Positions 17,037 through 25,249 of a DNA stretch of 64,000 nt are shown here, in pieces. Made by a program: the position numbers and the translations under genes. This DNA comes from Desulfovibrio sp. Its GTDB lineage: Bacteria; Desulfobacterota; Desulfovibrionia; Desulfovibrionales; Desulfovibrionaceae. The notes below the pieces were generated by a model. It was not told the origin of the DNA. It searched no databases and was given only the letters and a program-made list of their open reading frames with translations. Position 1 is the stretch's first letter. The number at the start of each line of letters is the position of its first letter. Location of the stretch: contig JAITSV010000056.1 in NCBI GenBank assembly GCA_031287575.1, forward strand, positions 86,413 through 150,412. The letters run 5' to 3'.

Positions 17037-17960
17037 TCAGGCCGCCCGGCACGGCACCGGCAGATAGGGCAGGTCCATCAGCCGCTCGTCCAGCGGAAAG
17101 CGCACGCCGCCAAGCCTGCGCGCGACCAGGGGACGCACGCCCCGGCATACGTCGCGCGCCTCGGCCAGATGGTCGCTGCCGATGGGGTCGATGCCCGTCA
17201 CCGCTGACCCATACGGGTCGCGCAGCACGTCCACCACGGCCCGCACGCTGACGTCGATCATCTCGCGCAGGTAGGCCCTGTCCGCCGCGTGGGGCATGAC
17301 CCGGTGCACCAGGCCCAGCGAGCGCCGCCACGACTGCTTGCCGCTGACGGCCAGACTGCCCCGGAACAGCCGTTTCTTGAAGGCAAAGGGCCAGTGCCCG
17401 CCGTGGGTAGCCCGCAGCAGTGTGCGGTCCGCCGCGCCGTTGGGCAGGCGGAACAGGCTGACGGCCTCCGCCGCGTCCCATTCCACCATGCGGTCGGCCT
17501 GCATCTCGACATACACGTGGCTCAGCTTGCCGGTGCCGGGGGTGCCCCCCAGCAGCGTGGGCACGTAATGGTTGTGGGCCACGGTATCGGCGGCGAGGTG
17601 TGAAAGGTAGCCGCAGGCGTAGGCATGCAGGCGCGGGGTGTCCGCCGCCTCGTACAGGGCGTGGCCGGTGCTCCAGTTGTGGCTGTGGCCGGGGGTGACG
17701 GTGCAGCCCTTGCCGATGAAGATGTCGGCGGAAAGACTGCCGTACAGGAAGGCATCCGGATGGGCCAGCAGGGCCGACCCCACGGCGGCGGGCAGAAACG
17801 AGGCGTTTTGCAGCAGCCAGTGCGCTGCCACCATGTGCACGCCCGGCCCCCAGGCAAAGGCCGCGTCGGGCAGCAGCACCACGCCCAACAGGGCCAGCAC
17901 GGCGCAGCAAAGCAGCGCCGGCGCGGAGCGGGGGGTGACGCCCGTGCCGCGCGCGTGCAT
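17037..17960 (-). CDS. Secreted zinc-dependent phospholipase C-like protein
   Basis: 307 residues. The signal peptide (ALLCCAVLALLGVVLLPDAA, then FA) would be cut before WGPGVHMVAAHW, leaving an N-terminal Trp followed by His, the arrangement that binds zinc in the zinc-dependent phospholipase C/S1-P1 fold. Further putative metal ligands are in YGSLSADIF, HSHNWSTG and YLSHLAADTVAHNHYV. The product is probably exported and may hydrolyse phosphate esters of lipids, but activity is inference. An in-frame ATG at 18083 adds 41 residues and would fit the promoter near 18125-18151; I prefer 17960 because it gives a normal signal peptide. Confidence 0.7.
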   Translation of the reverse strand: MHARGTGVTPRSAPALLCCAVLALLGVVLLPDAAFAWGPGVHMVAAHWLLQNASFLPAAVGSALLAHPDAFLYGSLSADIFIGKGCTVTPGHSHNWSTGHALYEAADTPRLHAYACGYLSHLAADTVAHNHYVPTLLGGTPGTGKLSHVYVEMQADRMVEWDAAEAVSLFRLPNGAADRTLLRATHGGHWPFAFKKRLFRGSLAVSGKQSWRRSLGLVHRVMPHAADRAYLREMIDVSVRAVVDVLRDPYGSAVTGIDPIGSDHLAEARDVCRGVRPLVARRLGGVRFPLDERLMDLPYLPVPCRAA

Positions 17961-18122
17961 CACCCCGACGCGGGGAATGCCCTGCGCGGCGAAGGTGGAA
18001 CACAAGGGGGCGGAACCGGTATCGGATGCGCCCAGGCCGCGCGGCATGCCGCACGATCCGGGATGCAGGAGAGGCGTATTCATTCCGAAGGCTACCTTCC
18101 GGGTAAACTGCGTTGCGACCCC

Positions 18123-18151
18123 CCTAGTAATCTCCTGGCCGGGGGTGTCAA
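18123..18151 (-). promoter_or_regulatory. Candidate promoter of the phospholipase-like gene
   Basis: On the minus strand TTGACA (18146-18151) is followed after 16-17 nt by TACTAG/ACTAGG (18123-18129). The -35 is perfect, the -10 is poor. It lies 40-50 nt upstream of the alternative start at 18083. The remaining DNA from 17961 to 18382 shows no gene. Confidence 0.4.
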
Positions 18152-18382
18152 CCCCGCGCCTGCCCCACGCGAAACGGCCATAGGCGCCATGATGCACCAT
18201 CGCAACAACCCGCCACCATTACCTTCCGCCTTTCGGCAAGGGCGGCACGCGGCGCACCGCCCCGCGCGCCCCTTCCCGCACCCTTGAAAAACGCCATGAT
18301 GCCGGTGGGCTGCAAAACCCTTCCGGCACGCGATGCGGGATGATTTTTCCGAAAGAGGGGGATGGATGCCGGGGCGCTGCCC

Positions 18383-19852
18383 CTACAGGTAAGGGGAAAA
18401 CAACCAGCACACGGCATCACGCAGGCGCACCGGCATGCTGCGGGCGGCCAGCGACTGGGGCGTCACCTCAGTGGATACGGCGCGCACCGCCTCGAAGTGC
18501 AGGCCCAACTGGCGGGCCACGGTGGTGTCCAGCACCTCCACCGTCAGTTCGAAGTTCAGGCGCAGGCTGCGTGGGTCGATGTTGGCCGAGCCCACGTGGG
18601 CGTAGCAGCCGTCGATGAGCAGCAGCTTGGTGTGGCAGAACGGCGGCGGCTGGTAGTACACCCGCACCCCGCTTTCCAGCAGCGAGGGCAGCAGGTTGCG
18701 GGTGGCCCAGTGCACGAAGGGCAGGTTGTTGCGGCCCGGCAGCACGCAGTGGACCTCCACCCCGCGCAGCGAGGCGGCCCGCAGCCCGCTGATCAGTTCA
18801 CGCGAGGGCAGGAAATAGGGCGTCATGATGTGGATGCACCGCTCCGCCCCGGCCACCACGCCCGCCAGCAGGTCGTGCACGCGCTCGAAGCCGAAGCCGG
18901 GGCCGTCCAGCACCATGCGGCACAGCGAATCGCCGCAGGGTTCCTCGCGCACTGGCGGGCCGGGCGCGTATTCGCCGGTGACGAAGCCCCAGTCGCGCAG
19001 GAAGGCCTCCTGCAACTGGGCCACGATGGGCCCGCTGAACAGGAAATGCATGTCGGTGACGCAACGGGTGCAGCCCTGCGCGGCCATGTGGTTCTGGGCG
19101 ATGTTCATGCCCCCGGTGAAGCCCACCTTGCCGTCGCACACCAGCACCTTGCGGTGGGTGCGCAGGTTCACCGAAAGCTGCAACGGCACCAGGTGCGGCG
19201 GCAGAAAGCGTTCCACGCGCACCCCGCGCCTGGCAAGGCGCCGCCAGGCGCGCGGCCAGTGATACAGGCCGCCCACGCCGTCCACGATGACCCGCACGTC
19301 CACCCCGCGCGTTGCGGCGTCGGCCAGGGCATCCACGAAGCGCTGGCCCACGTCGCCGGTGCCGAAGATGTAGGTGGTCAGAAAGACGCTGTGCTCGGCG
19401 TTGTCGATGGCGTCGAGCATGGCGGGGTAGGCCTGTTCGCCGTTGTGCAGGGGCTGCACGTGGTTGCCCCCGGCCAGGGGGCGATCGGTGACCGCGTATC
19501 CCACCCTGGCCAGCCGCTCGTAGCGCGACGGCACGATGCCGGACGGCATGGCCCCCGGCGGCTCGTTGCGGGCCGGGCCGCCGTGCAGGCGGCCCCCTTC
19601 GCGCAGGCGGCGGGTTTCCGATTCTTCCAGCAGGCGGGCGGCGCGGCTGTGCACGCGGTTGATGCCGAACAGGAAGTAGAGCAGCGGCCCGGCCACGGGA
19701 AAGGTCAGGCAGACGGCAATCCACCCCAGCGCCGCGCGCGGGTCGCGCTTGTACAGCAGGGCATGGCCCGCCGCGTACACGGATACCCCGTACATGGCGG
19801 GGATGAGCACCCATTGCAGGGTGGTCAGGGTGGCCGCCGGGATGGGGGTCAT
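18383..19852 (-). CDS. cls: Cardiolipin synthase-like phospholipase D family protein
   Basis: 489 residues. Two N-terminal membrane helices (about 10-32 and 40-62) precede two phospholipase D HKD motifs: HRKVLVCDGKVGFTGGMNI in the first half and HTKLLLIDGCYAHVGSANID in the second. This is the bacterial ClsA-type layout, which condenses two phosphatidylglycerols into cardiolipin at the inner membrane. Both His and Lys residues are intact. The start at 19852 has only a weak GGTG ribosome site. A UspA gene lies 109 nt upstream on the same strand and may share its promoter. Confidence 0.9.
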   Translation of the reverse strand: MTPIPAATLTTLQWVLIPAMYGVSVYAAGHALLYKRDPRAALGWIAVCLTFPVAGPLLYFLFGINRVHSRAARLLEESETRRLREGGRLHGGPARNEPPGAMPSGIVPSRYERLARVGYAVTDRPLAGGNHVQPLHNGEQAYPAMLDAIDNAEHSVFLTTYIFGTGDVGQRFVDALADAATRGVDVRVIVDGVGGLYHWPRAWRRLARRGVRVERFLPPHLVPLQLSVNLRTHRKVLVCDGKVGFTGGMNIAQNHMAAQGCTRCVTDMHFLFSGPIVAQLQEAFLRDWGFVTGEYAPGPPVREEPCGDSLCRMVLDGPGFGFERVHDLLAGVVAGAERCIHIMTPYFLPSRELISGLRAASLRGVEVHCVLPGRNNLPFVHWATRNLLPSLLESGVRVYYQPPPFCHTKLLLIDGCYAHVGSANIDPRSLRLNFELTVEVLDTTVARQLGLHFEAVRAVSTEVTPQSLAARSMPVRLRDAVCWLFSPYL

Positions 19853-19961
19853 GCCGCACCCCACGGAGCCGCGACATGGGCAAGAGCCCGGCTGCGGCCG
19901 GAATGCGCGCGGCGCGGCCCGCGCGGCGCGGTAGGGGCGGTTCGAACCATGGCTCCGATGC

Positions 19962-20387
19962 CTAGCGGACGACCAATACAGGCACCTTGGACAACTGGAG
20001 CACCTGATGGGTGACACTGCCCATGAGCATGCCGCCCAGATCGCCCAGTCCGCGCGAACCCATGACGATGGTGTCGCAGCCTTCCTCGTCGCAGACGCGC
20101 ACCACGGCCCTGCCGGGGGCGCCGTCCACGATGCGCACGGAATTGGACACGCCCAGTTCGTCCAGCAGGGCGCGCGGCTCGGCCAGCAGGGCCTCCGCCT
20201 CCTGGGTGCATTCGCGCACCAGTTCCTCGCGCGCGTCGCCGCCGATGAGGGCGGGAATCTCGCCAAAGCTGTGCATGAGCACGACGTGCCCCGTGCCGCC
20301 GCAACGGGCCAGGTTCACCGCATGGCGCAGGGCCAGGCGCGAATGCTCCGAACCGTCCATGGGAAGCAGTATCCGTGCGTAGGACAT
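19962..20387 (-). CDS. Universal stress protein (UspA family)
   Basis: 141 residues, one Usp domain. It starts MSYARILLPMDGSEHSRLAL (the nucleotide-binding DGS) and ends with the ATP-binding G-2x-G-9x-G(S) pattern in GSRGLGDLGGMLMGSVTH, so it is probably of the ATP-binding type. Usp proteins support survival under starvation and stress; the specific role is unknown. AGGAG lies 8 nt before the ATG. It is divergent from the PAS-GGDEF-EAL gene across a 367-nt region in which I see no other gene or clear promoter. Confidence 0.9.
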   Translation of the reverse strand: MSYARILLPMDGSEHSRLALRHAVNLARCGGTGHVVLMHSFGEIPALIGGDAREELVRECTQEAEALLAEPRALLDELGVSNSVRIVDGAPGRAVVRVCDEEGCDTIVMGSRGLGDLGGMLMGSVTHQVLQLSKVPVLVVR

Positions 20388-20754
20388 GACGCCGACTCCT
20401 TCAAGCTGTGCGCGCCGGTGCGTCGCGTGGGTGCATCCCCCGCCGTTGCCGTGTCTTCATGCATCGGGCCGCGTGAACGGTTTTCGCAACATGGCGGGGG
20501 GATGCCGATGCATGCACAATGGCACGACTGGCGTAACCAGCGCAACCCCCGTGCGGTTCGCCATTCGGGCCGCCTGCCCGCGCCCTGCCGTCCACGCGGC
20601 GATGCGGCGGACGGCTGACGGCAGCCAATGACAGATGTACAAGCGGCGATGGCTGATAAATGGGCCCCCCCCTCCTCTTCCGGCCCCCCGCGCTTTCTGG
20701 TATGGCATGCCATCTGGACATCCACGTGCGCCGTGTTTTGAAGGGGGGTTCCGA

Positions 20755-23454
20755 ATGACGGGCGACATGCCACAGCACATGCCACGCCATATGCAGGACG
20801 ACATGCGGGACGAGGAACAGGAACACCGCGCCGCGGGGGGGCTAGCGGACGCGGAGGCCCCCGGCAAAAGCGCGTCCGGCGGAACAACGTCCGGCCTGCT
20901 GCGCGCCCTGCTGGACAACCCCATGGTGGCGCTGTTCCTGCGCGACGGCCAGGGGCGCTACCTGGCCGCCAACCAGCTGTACGCCAACCTGGCCGGGGTG
21001 CCCGGCAAGGACGTGGTGGGACTTTCCCCGCGCGACATCTTTCCCCATGCCCTGGCCAACGCCCTGCTGGACGAGGACCGGCGCGTGGCCGCCGACGGCA
21101 CCCCCCTGCTGTGCGAACGCATGCTGCCCGACGACGAGGCCGAACGCGTGCTCCGCGTGGCCAAGCTGCCCCTGCCGCACGAGGTGGCCGGGCCGGGCGC
21201 CGTGCTGGGCCTGGCCTTCGACGTCACCGCCCTGGTCCAGGGCGAAATAGAGGAAGAGGTGCGCCAGCGCACCGCCGCGCTTGCCGAAAGCACCGCCCGC
21301 TTCCGCGCGCTGTTCGAACTGGCCCCGGACGCCGTGTACGTGCGCGGCGAAGGGGGGCGCATCGTGGACTGCAACCGCGCCGCAGAACGCATGTCCGGCC
21401 ACCCGCGCGAAACCCTGCTGTCCCTGCGCACGGCGGACCTGCTGCCGCCGGACATCGAGGCCCGCATCGACAATCTGCTGACCGGGTGCCCCCTGCCCAG
21501 TGCAATCCCGCCAGACGCCACCCCACAAGACGCCACCCTGACGGAACCGCGCCAGGGCACGGACAACGCCGGTTCCGCTAACGGATTCTGCCCCACGGGC
21601 GGCTTCTGCATGGAAGGGGTCTGCGCCACCGCCCATGGCGATCACGAGACCGAGGTGAGCGTGGAGCCCCTGCCCCTGTCCCTGCTGCGGGGCGAGGGCA
21701 TGGCCGCGCTGGTGGTGGTGCACGACATTTCCGGACGCCGCGCCGCCGAACGCCAGGCCCGGCTGTTCGAACGGGTATTCCGCAACGCGCTGGAAGGCAT
21801 CTGCATCACCGACCCGGAAGGGGCCATCGTGGCGGTGAACCCGGCCTTCACCACCATCACCGGCTACCCGGCGGAAGACGCCGTGGGCCAGACCCCGCGC
21901 ATCCTGAAATCGCACCATCACGACAGTTCCTTCTACGAGGACATGTGGCGTGCCCTGGTGGGGGAAGGCCGCTGGGAAGACGAGATATGGAACCGCCGCA
22001 GGAACGGCGAAGTCTACCCCGAATGGCTGAGCATCAGCGCCATTCCCGGCCCCACCGGACGCACCGAGTACTACGTGGCCGTGTTCCACGACATCACGGA
22101 ACTGAAGGCCAAGGAATCGCAGATCCAGCATCAGGCCCACCACGACGCGCTCACCGGCCTGCCCAACCGCGCCCTGCTGCGCGACCGTCTGGGCATGGCC
22201 ATCAACGGCGCCCGGCGCGAGGGCCGCAAGGTGGCCGTGCTGTCCGTGGACCTGGACAACTTCAAGCAGGTCAACGACAGCCTGGGCCACATGGTGGGCG
22301 ACATCTACCTGCAACAGGCCGCCGAGCAGATGCGCCAGATGGTCCGCCCGCAGGACACCCTGGCCCGCGTGGGCGGCGACGAATTCGTGGTGGTGCTGCA
22401 AGACGTGGAGAACGAGCGCGACGCCGCGCAGGTGGCCGAACGGCTGCTGGCCCGGTTCACCGAACCGGTGCGCGTGCAGGAGCACGAACTGTTCGTGGGC
22501 GCCAGCGTGGGCATAGCCCTGTTTCCCGATGACGGGGACGACCCGGACACCCTGGTGCGCAACGCCGACATCGCCATGTCCCGCGCCAAGGAACAGGGCA
22601 AGCGCCGCTACCACCTGTTCACCCCGGCCATGAACGAGCGCGCCGTGCGCCGCCTGTCGCTGGAAGGCGATCTGCACCGCGCCCTGGCCGCCGGAGACAT
22701 CACCGCCCACTACCAGCCGCGCGTGGACCTGAACACCGGCCTGATCACCGGCATGGAGGCCCTGGCCCGCTGGACCCGCGCCGACGGCAGCCAGGAACAC
22801 CCGGCGGAATTCATCCCCCTGGCCGAGGCCACGGGCCTCATCGTCCCCCTTGGCGAGCACATGTTGCGCCTGGCCTGCGCGAAAACCCACGCCCTGTGCG
22901 ATGCCGGGCATGCCGACCTGCACGTGGCCGTGAACCTTTCGGTACACCAGTTCCGCCACCGCAATCTGGTGGGCATGGTGGCCGACGTACTGGCCGAAAC
23001 GGGCCTGCCGCCGCACCTGCTGGAACTGGAAATCACCGAATCCACCATCGTCACCGACGCGGACCACGCCATCCGCAAGCTGAACCAGTTGGCGGAGATG
23101 GGCATCGCCCTTTCGGTGGACGATTTCGGCACCGGGTATTCCTCGCTGTACCAGCTCAAGAACCTGCCGCTGACCTCGCTGAAGATCGACCGTTCGTTCA
23201 TCCGCGACATCCCCGACGACCCCAACGACGCGGCCATCGCCGCCACCATCATCACCATGGCCGACAGACTGGGTCTGCGCGTGGTGGCCGAAGGGGTGGA
23301 AACGCCGGAACAGCTCAACTTCCTGCTGCTGGAAGGCTGCCACGAGGTGCAGGGATTCCTGTTCAGCCGCCCCCTGCCGCCGGAAGAATTCACCGCGCTG
23401 CTGGCACGGGGCAGACGGCTGACCGTGCCCCGCGACTGGGGAGGCGGTATCTGA
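20755..23454 (+). CDS. PAS-PAS-PAS-GGDEF-EAL c-di-GMP protein
   Basis: 899 residues without membrane helices. Three PAS regions are seen (about 50-160, 182-345 and 355-470), then GGDEF (475-640) and EAL (650-890). The cyclase site is intact (GGDEF 540-544) with an inhibitory RPQD motif five residues before it. The EAL site is also intact: EAL at 668-670, LELEITEST, DDFGTGYSSL and the later EGVET. It could be bifunctional, or GGDEF may regulate EAL by binding GTP. The second PAS holds an insert with C279, C285, C290 and nearby His, possibly metal-binding. AAGGGGGG precedes the ATG. Confidence 0.92.
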   Translation: MTGDMPQHMPRHMQDDMRDEEQEHRAAGGLADAEAPGKSASGGTTSGLLRALLDNPMVALFLRDGQGRYLAANQLYANLAGVPGKDVVGLSPRDIFPHALANALLDEDRRVAADGTPLLCERMLPDDEAERVLRVAKLPLPHEVAGPGAVLGLAFDVTALVQGEIEEEVRQRTAALAESTARFRALFELAPDAVYVRGEGGRIVDCNRAAERMSGHPRETLLSLRTADLLPPDIEARIDNLLTGCPLPSAIPPDATPQDATLTEPRQGTDNAGSANGFCPTGGFCMEGVCATAHGDHETEVSVEPLPLSLLRGEGMAALVVVHDISGRRAAERQARLFERVFRNALEGICITDPEGAIVAVNPAFTTITGYPAEDAVGQTPRILKSHHHDSSFYEDMWRALVGEGRWEDEIWNRRRNGEVYPEWLSISAIPGPTGRTEYYVAVFHDITELKAKESQIQHQAHHDALTGLPNRALLRDRLGMAINGARREGRKVAVLSVDLDNFKQVNDSLGHMVGDIYLQQAAEQMRQMVRPQDTLARVGGDEFVVVLQDVENERDAAQVAERLLARFTEPVRVQEHELFVGASVGIALFPDDGDDPDTLVRNADIAMSRAKEQGKRRYHLFTPAMNERAVRRLSLEGDLHRALAAGDITAHYQPRVDLNTGLITGMEALARWTRADGSQEHPAEFIPLAEATGLIVPLGEHMLRLACAKTHALCDAGHADLHVAVNLSVHQFRHRNLVGMVADVLAETGLPPHLLELEITESTIVTDADHAIRKLNQLAEMGIALSVDDFGTGYSSLYQLKNLPLTSLKIDRSFIRDIPDDPNDAAIAATIITMADRLGLRVVAEGVETPEQLNFLLLEGCHEVQGFLFSRPLPPEEFTALLARGRRLTVPRDWGGGI

Positions 23455-23538
23455 CCGGGCAGGGCCGATGGACGGTGTAGCCCGGCGTCCCGGCGGGGGG
23501 CGCGGCATCCGCACTGCCCAGTACTATCTGAAGGCGAA

Positions 23539-23580
23539 CGCCCCGGCCCGGAAACATCCGGAAGCCGGGGCGCTTTCATT
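23539..23580 (+). terminator. Terminator after the PAS-GGDEF-EAL gene
   Basis: CGCCCCGGC (23539-23547) pairs with GCCGGGGCG (23564-23572), with an inner CCGG/CCGG stem, followed by CTTTCATT. It lies 85 nt past the stop codon. Stem strength and the T-rich tail support intrinsic termination. Confidence 0.65.
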
Positions 23581-23737
23581 GTGGTGCGGACGGATGCGGG
23601 CCGGGGCGGACCGGGGCCGGCCGGGGCAGGTGGACATGCAGTCCCCGTGGCATGCGCGAAAAGGCCGGGCCGCGCATGGGGAAAGCGCGTGGGGAGCGCT
23701 TGCGGATAAAGGGAGGGAACGTGAAACGGCGCGGTGC

Positions 23738-24607
23738 TCAGCTGCCCAGCCGCTGCACCAGTCCCATGATGTCGTACACCAGCCGCGCCGCCGCGAAGTC
23801 CGCCGCGTGGAAGCCAGGCATGGGGGCCAGTTCCACCACGTCGAAGCCCAGCACCCGACGCCCGGCCATGGCCAGTTCCAGGCAGCGCCGGGCGTCGTAC
23901 CAGCCGAGGCCGCCGGGCACCGGGGTGCCGGTGGCGGGCATGATGGACGGGTCCAGCCCGTCCACGTCGAAGGTCACGTAGATGCGTTCCGGAAAGTCCG
24001 GCGGCAGCAACGGGTCGGGGATGCCGTGGCGGGCCAGCGCGGCGGCGTCCAGATGGCCGATGCCCAGCGCGGCGCGGCAGTCCACCTCTTCGCGGCACAG
24101 GGCGCGCACCCCGATCTGGAACAGCGACAAGCCAAGGTCGGCCACGGCGCGGCGCATCACCGCCGCGTGGCTGTAGGGCGTGCCGCCGTAGTTGTCGCGC
24201 AGGTCGGCGTGGGCGTCGAACTGGATGACACCGAAGGTGCCGTGCTGGCGGTGCAGCGCCCGCAACGCCCCCAGGGTGACGGTATGCTCGCCGCCCAGCA
24301 GCACGGGCAGCCCCCCGTGGGACAGGACCGTGGCCGTGGCCGCCTCGATGCGCGCCAGCACCGCCTCCGCCCCGCCGGAACAGTCCACGGCGGGCGCGGT
24401 GTGGATGCCCAGTTCTGCGGGCACCGATTCGCCGTCCCACAGTTCCAGTTGGTCCGATGCCGCAAGAATGGCGTCCGGCCCCGCCGCCGTACCCCCGCCG
24501 TAGGAAACGCTTTCTTCGTAGGGGACGGGAATGACATGAAAACGCGCCTCTTCCGGCGCGACAGCGTCCAGTTCAGAGGCCAGAAAACGCCCTTCGGCGT
24601 GCCGCAT
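23738..24607 (-). CDS. speB: Ureohydrolase, probable agmatinase
   Basis: 289 residues of the arginase/agmatinase fold. The Mn-binding motifs are intact: GGEHTVTLGA, FDAHADLRDNYGG and FDVDGLDPSIMP followed by GTPVPGG. Agmatinase converts agmatine to putrescine and urea. The agmatinase call rests on family similarity and on speA, carboxyspermidine dehydrogenase and nspC lying just upstream on the same strand. Other ureohydrolases (guanidinobutyrase and similar) cannot be excluded by motif alone. GGAG lies 7 nt before the ATG. The selenoprotein gene lies 176 nt upstream and separates it from nspC. Confidence 0.85.
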   Translation of the reverse strand: MRHAEGRFLASELDAVAPEEARFHVIPVPYEESVSYGGGTAAGPDAILAASDQLELWDGESVPAELGIHTAPAVDCSGGAEAVLARIEAATATVLSHGGLPVLLGGEHTVTLGALRALHRQHGTFGVIQFDAHADLRDNYGGTPYSHAAVMRRAVADLGLSLFQIGVRALCREEVDCRAALGIGHLDAAALARHGIPDPLLPPDFPERIYVTFDVDGLDPSIMPATGTPVPGGLGWYDARRCLELAMAGRRVLGFDVVELAPMPGFHAADFAAARLVYDIMGLVQRLGS

Positions 24608-24704
24608 GGCAAGCTCCGGTAACGCCTTCCCGCGCGGGGAGGCGGCTGTTTCCCCTCCGCAACGGCATGACACCCCTGACACGCCGCGCGGCCCTTCCAA
24701 CAAC

Positions 24705-24726
24705 GCCGCCCTTGCACAAGGGCGGC
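24705..24726 (-). terminator. Small hairpin between selenoprotein gene and speB
   Basis: GCCGCCCTT (24705-24713) and AAGGGCGGC (24718-24726) form a perfect 9-bp stem with a GCAC loop, about 60 nt past the selenoprotein stop. No clear T-run follows on the minus strand, so it may only attenuate transcription into speB. Confidence 0.4.
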
Positions 24727-24783
24727 AGCCGAAACCATCAAACGAAACACGCCGCCCGCGCGGTGCGTGCGGGCATGGCGGCG

Positions 24784-25095
24784 CTACAGCGCCGACTTTT
24801 CCGCCGCGATGATGTCCAGATACGGCCACAGCCACAGCAGGCGGCGCAACCGCACCACCACGCTGCCGCCGGTACGTTCGGGCCGCAGGTCCGGGTCGGA
24901 CCAGATGGTCACGCCGTCGCGTTCCTCGCGCCGGAACCGGGCGGCCTCGCGCCCCTTGGGTTTGCCCACGCGCACGGCGGGGAGGCTCAGCAGCGAGCCG
25001 CCGCCTCAGCAGCCGCGCAGGGGCTGGTAGTACAGCGTCACGTGCCCGCCGCGCCCGGCCACGTGGCGCAAGGCATCGGGCTTGATGTCGATCAT
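24784..25095 (-). CDS. Predicted small selenoprotein, CC/Se-motif (HesB-like) family
   Basis: Read straight through an in-frame TGA at 25006-25008, this frame encodes 103 residues with selenocysteine at position 30: YYQPLRGC-U-GGGSLLSLPA, followed by a charged middle and WPYLDIIAAEK. The Cys-Sec pair followed by glycines matches my recollection of small bacterial CC/Se-motif proteins related to HesB/IscA, in which homologues carry Cys-Cys. GGAGG lies 5 nt before the ATG. A hairpin directly after the TGA could act as SECIS. Codon use and sense continue normally on both sides of the TGA. Function is unknown. The alternative is a truncated 29-residue peptide, which would not explain the conserved-looking downstream frame. 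Confidence 0.75.
24976..25005 (-). promoter_or_regulatory. Candidate bacterial SECIS hairpin
   Basis: Immediately after the TGA the minus-strand RNA can form GGCGG/CCGCC (25001-25005 with 24976-24980) and GGCUC/GAGCC (24995-24999 with 24984-24988), closing a GCUGCU loop 12-17 nt after the TGA. Position inside the coding region is right for a bacterial SECIS, though the loop is slightly closer than usual. Confidence 0.5.
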
Positions 25096-25197
25096 GACGG
25101 CCTCCGGTGGAATGCGCCTGTCACCGGACGGTAAGCATGTCGACCATGCCGCGCAAGCGCCGCGCACCGGCGTCCGCCCGCCCCCTGCCCGGGCAAC

Positions 25198-25249
25198 GGC
25201 CAGAACAGGTGGCCAGAACAGGTGGTCAGGACAGGCGATCAGGACAGAC
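25198..25249. repeat. Four 13-bp tandem repeats overlapping the nspC stop
   Basis: Units GGCCAGAACAGGT (twice, identical), GGTCAGGACAGGC and GATCAGGACAGAC run in phase over 52 bp, the last one covering the nspC stop codon. A second 52-bp array of similar 13-bp units lies at 58747-58798. The rest of the gap to the selenoprotein gene shows nothing. Confidence 0.8.

Noticed and set aside
19935..19955. GGTTCGAACC resembling a tRNA T-loop
   Set aside because: No acceptor, D or anticodon arms can be formed around it; it is a chance palindrome in an intergenic stretch.
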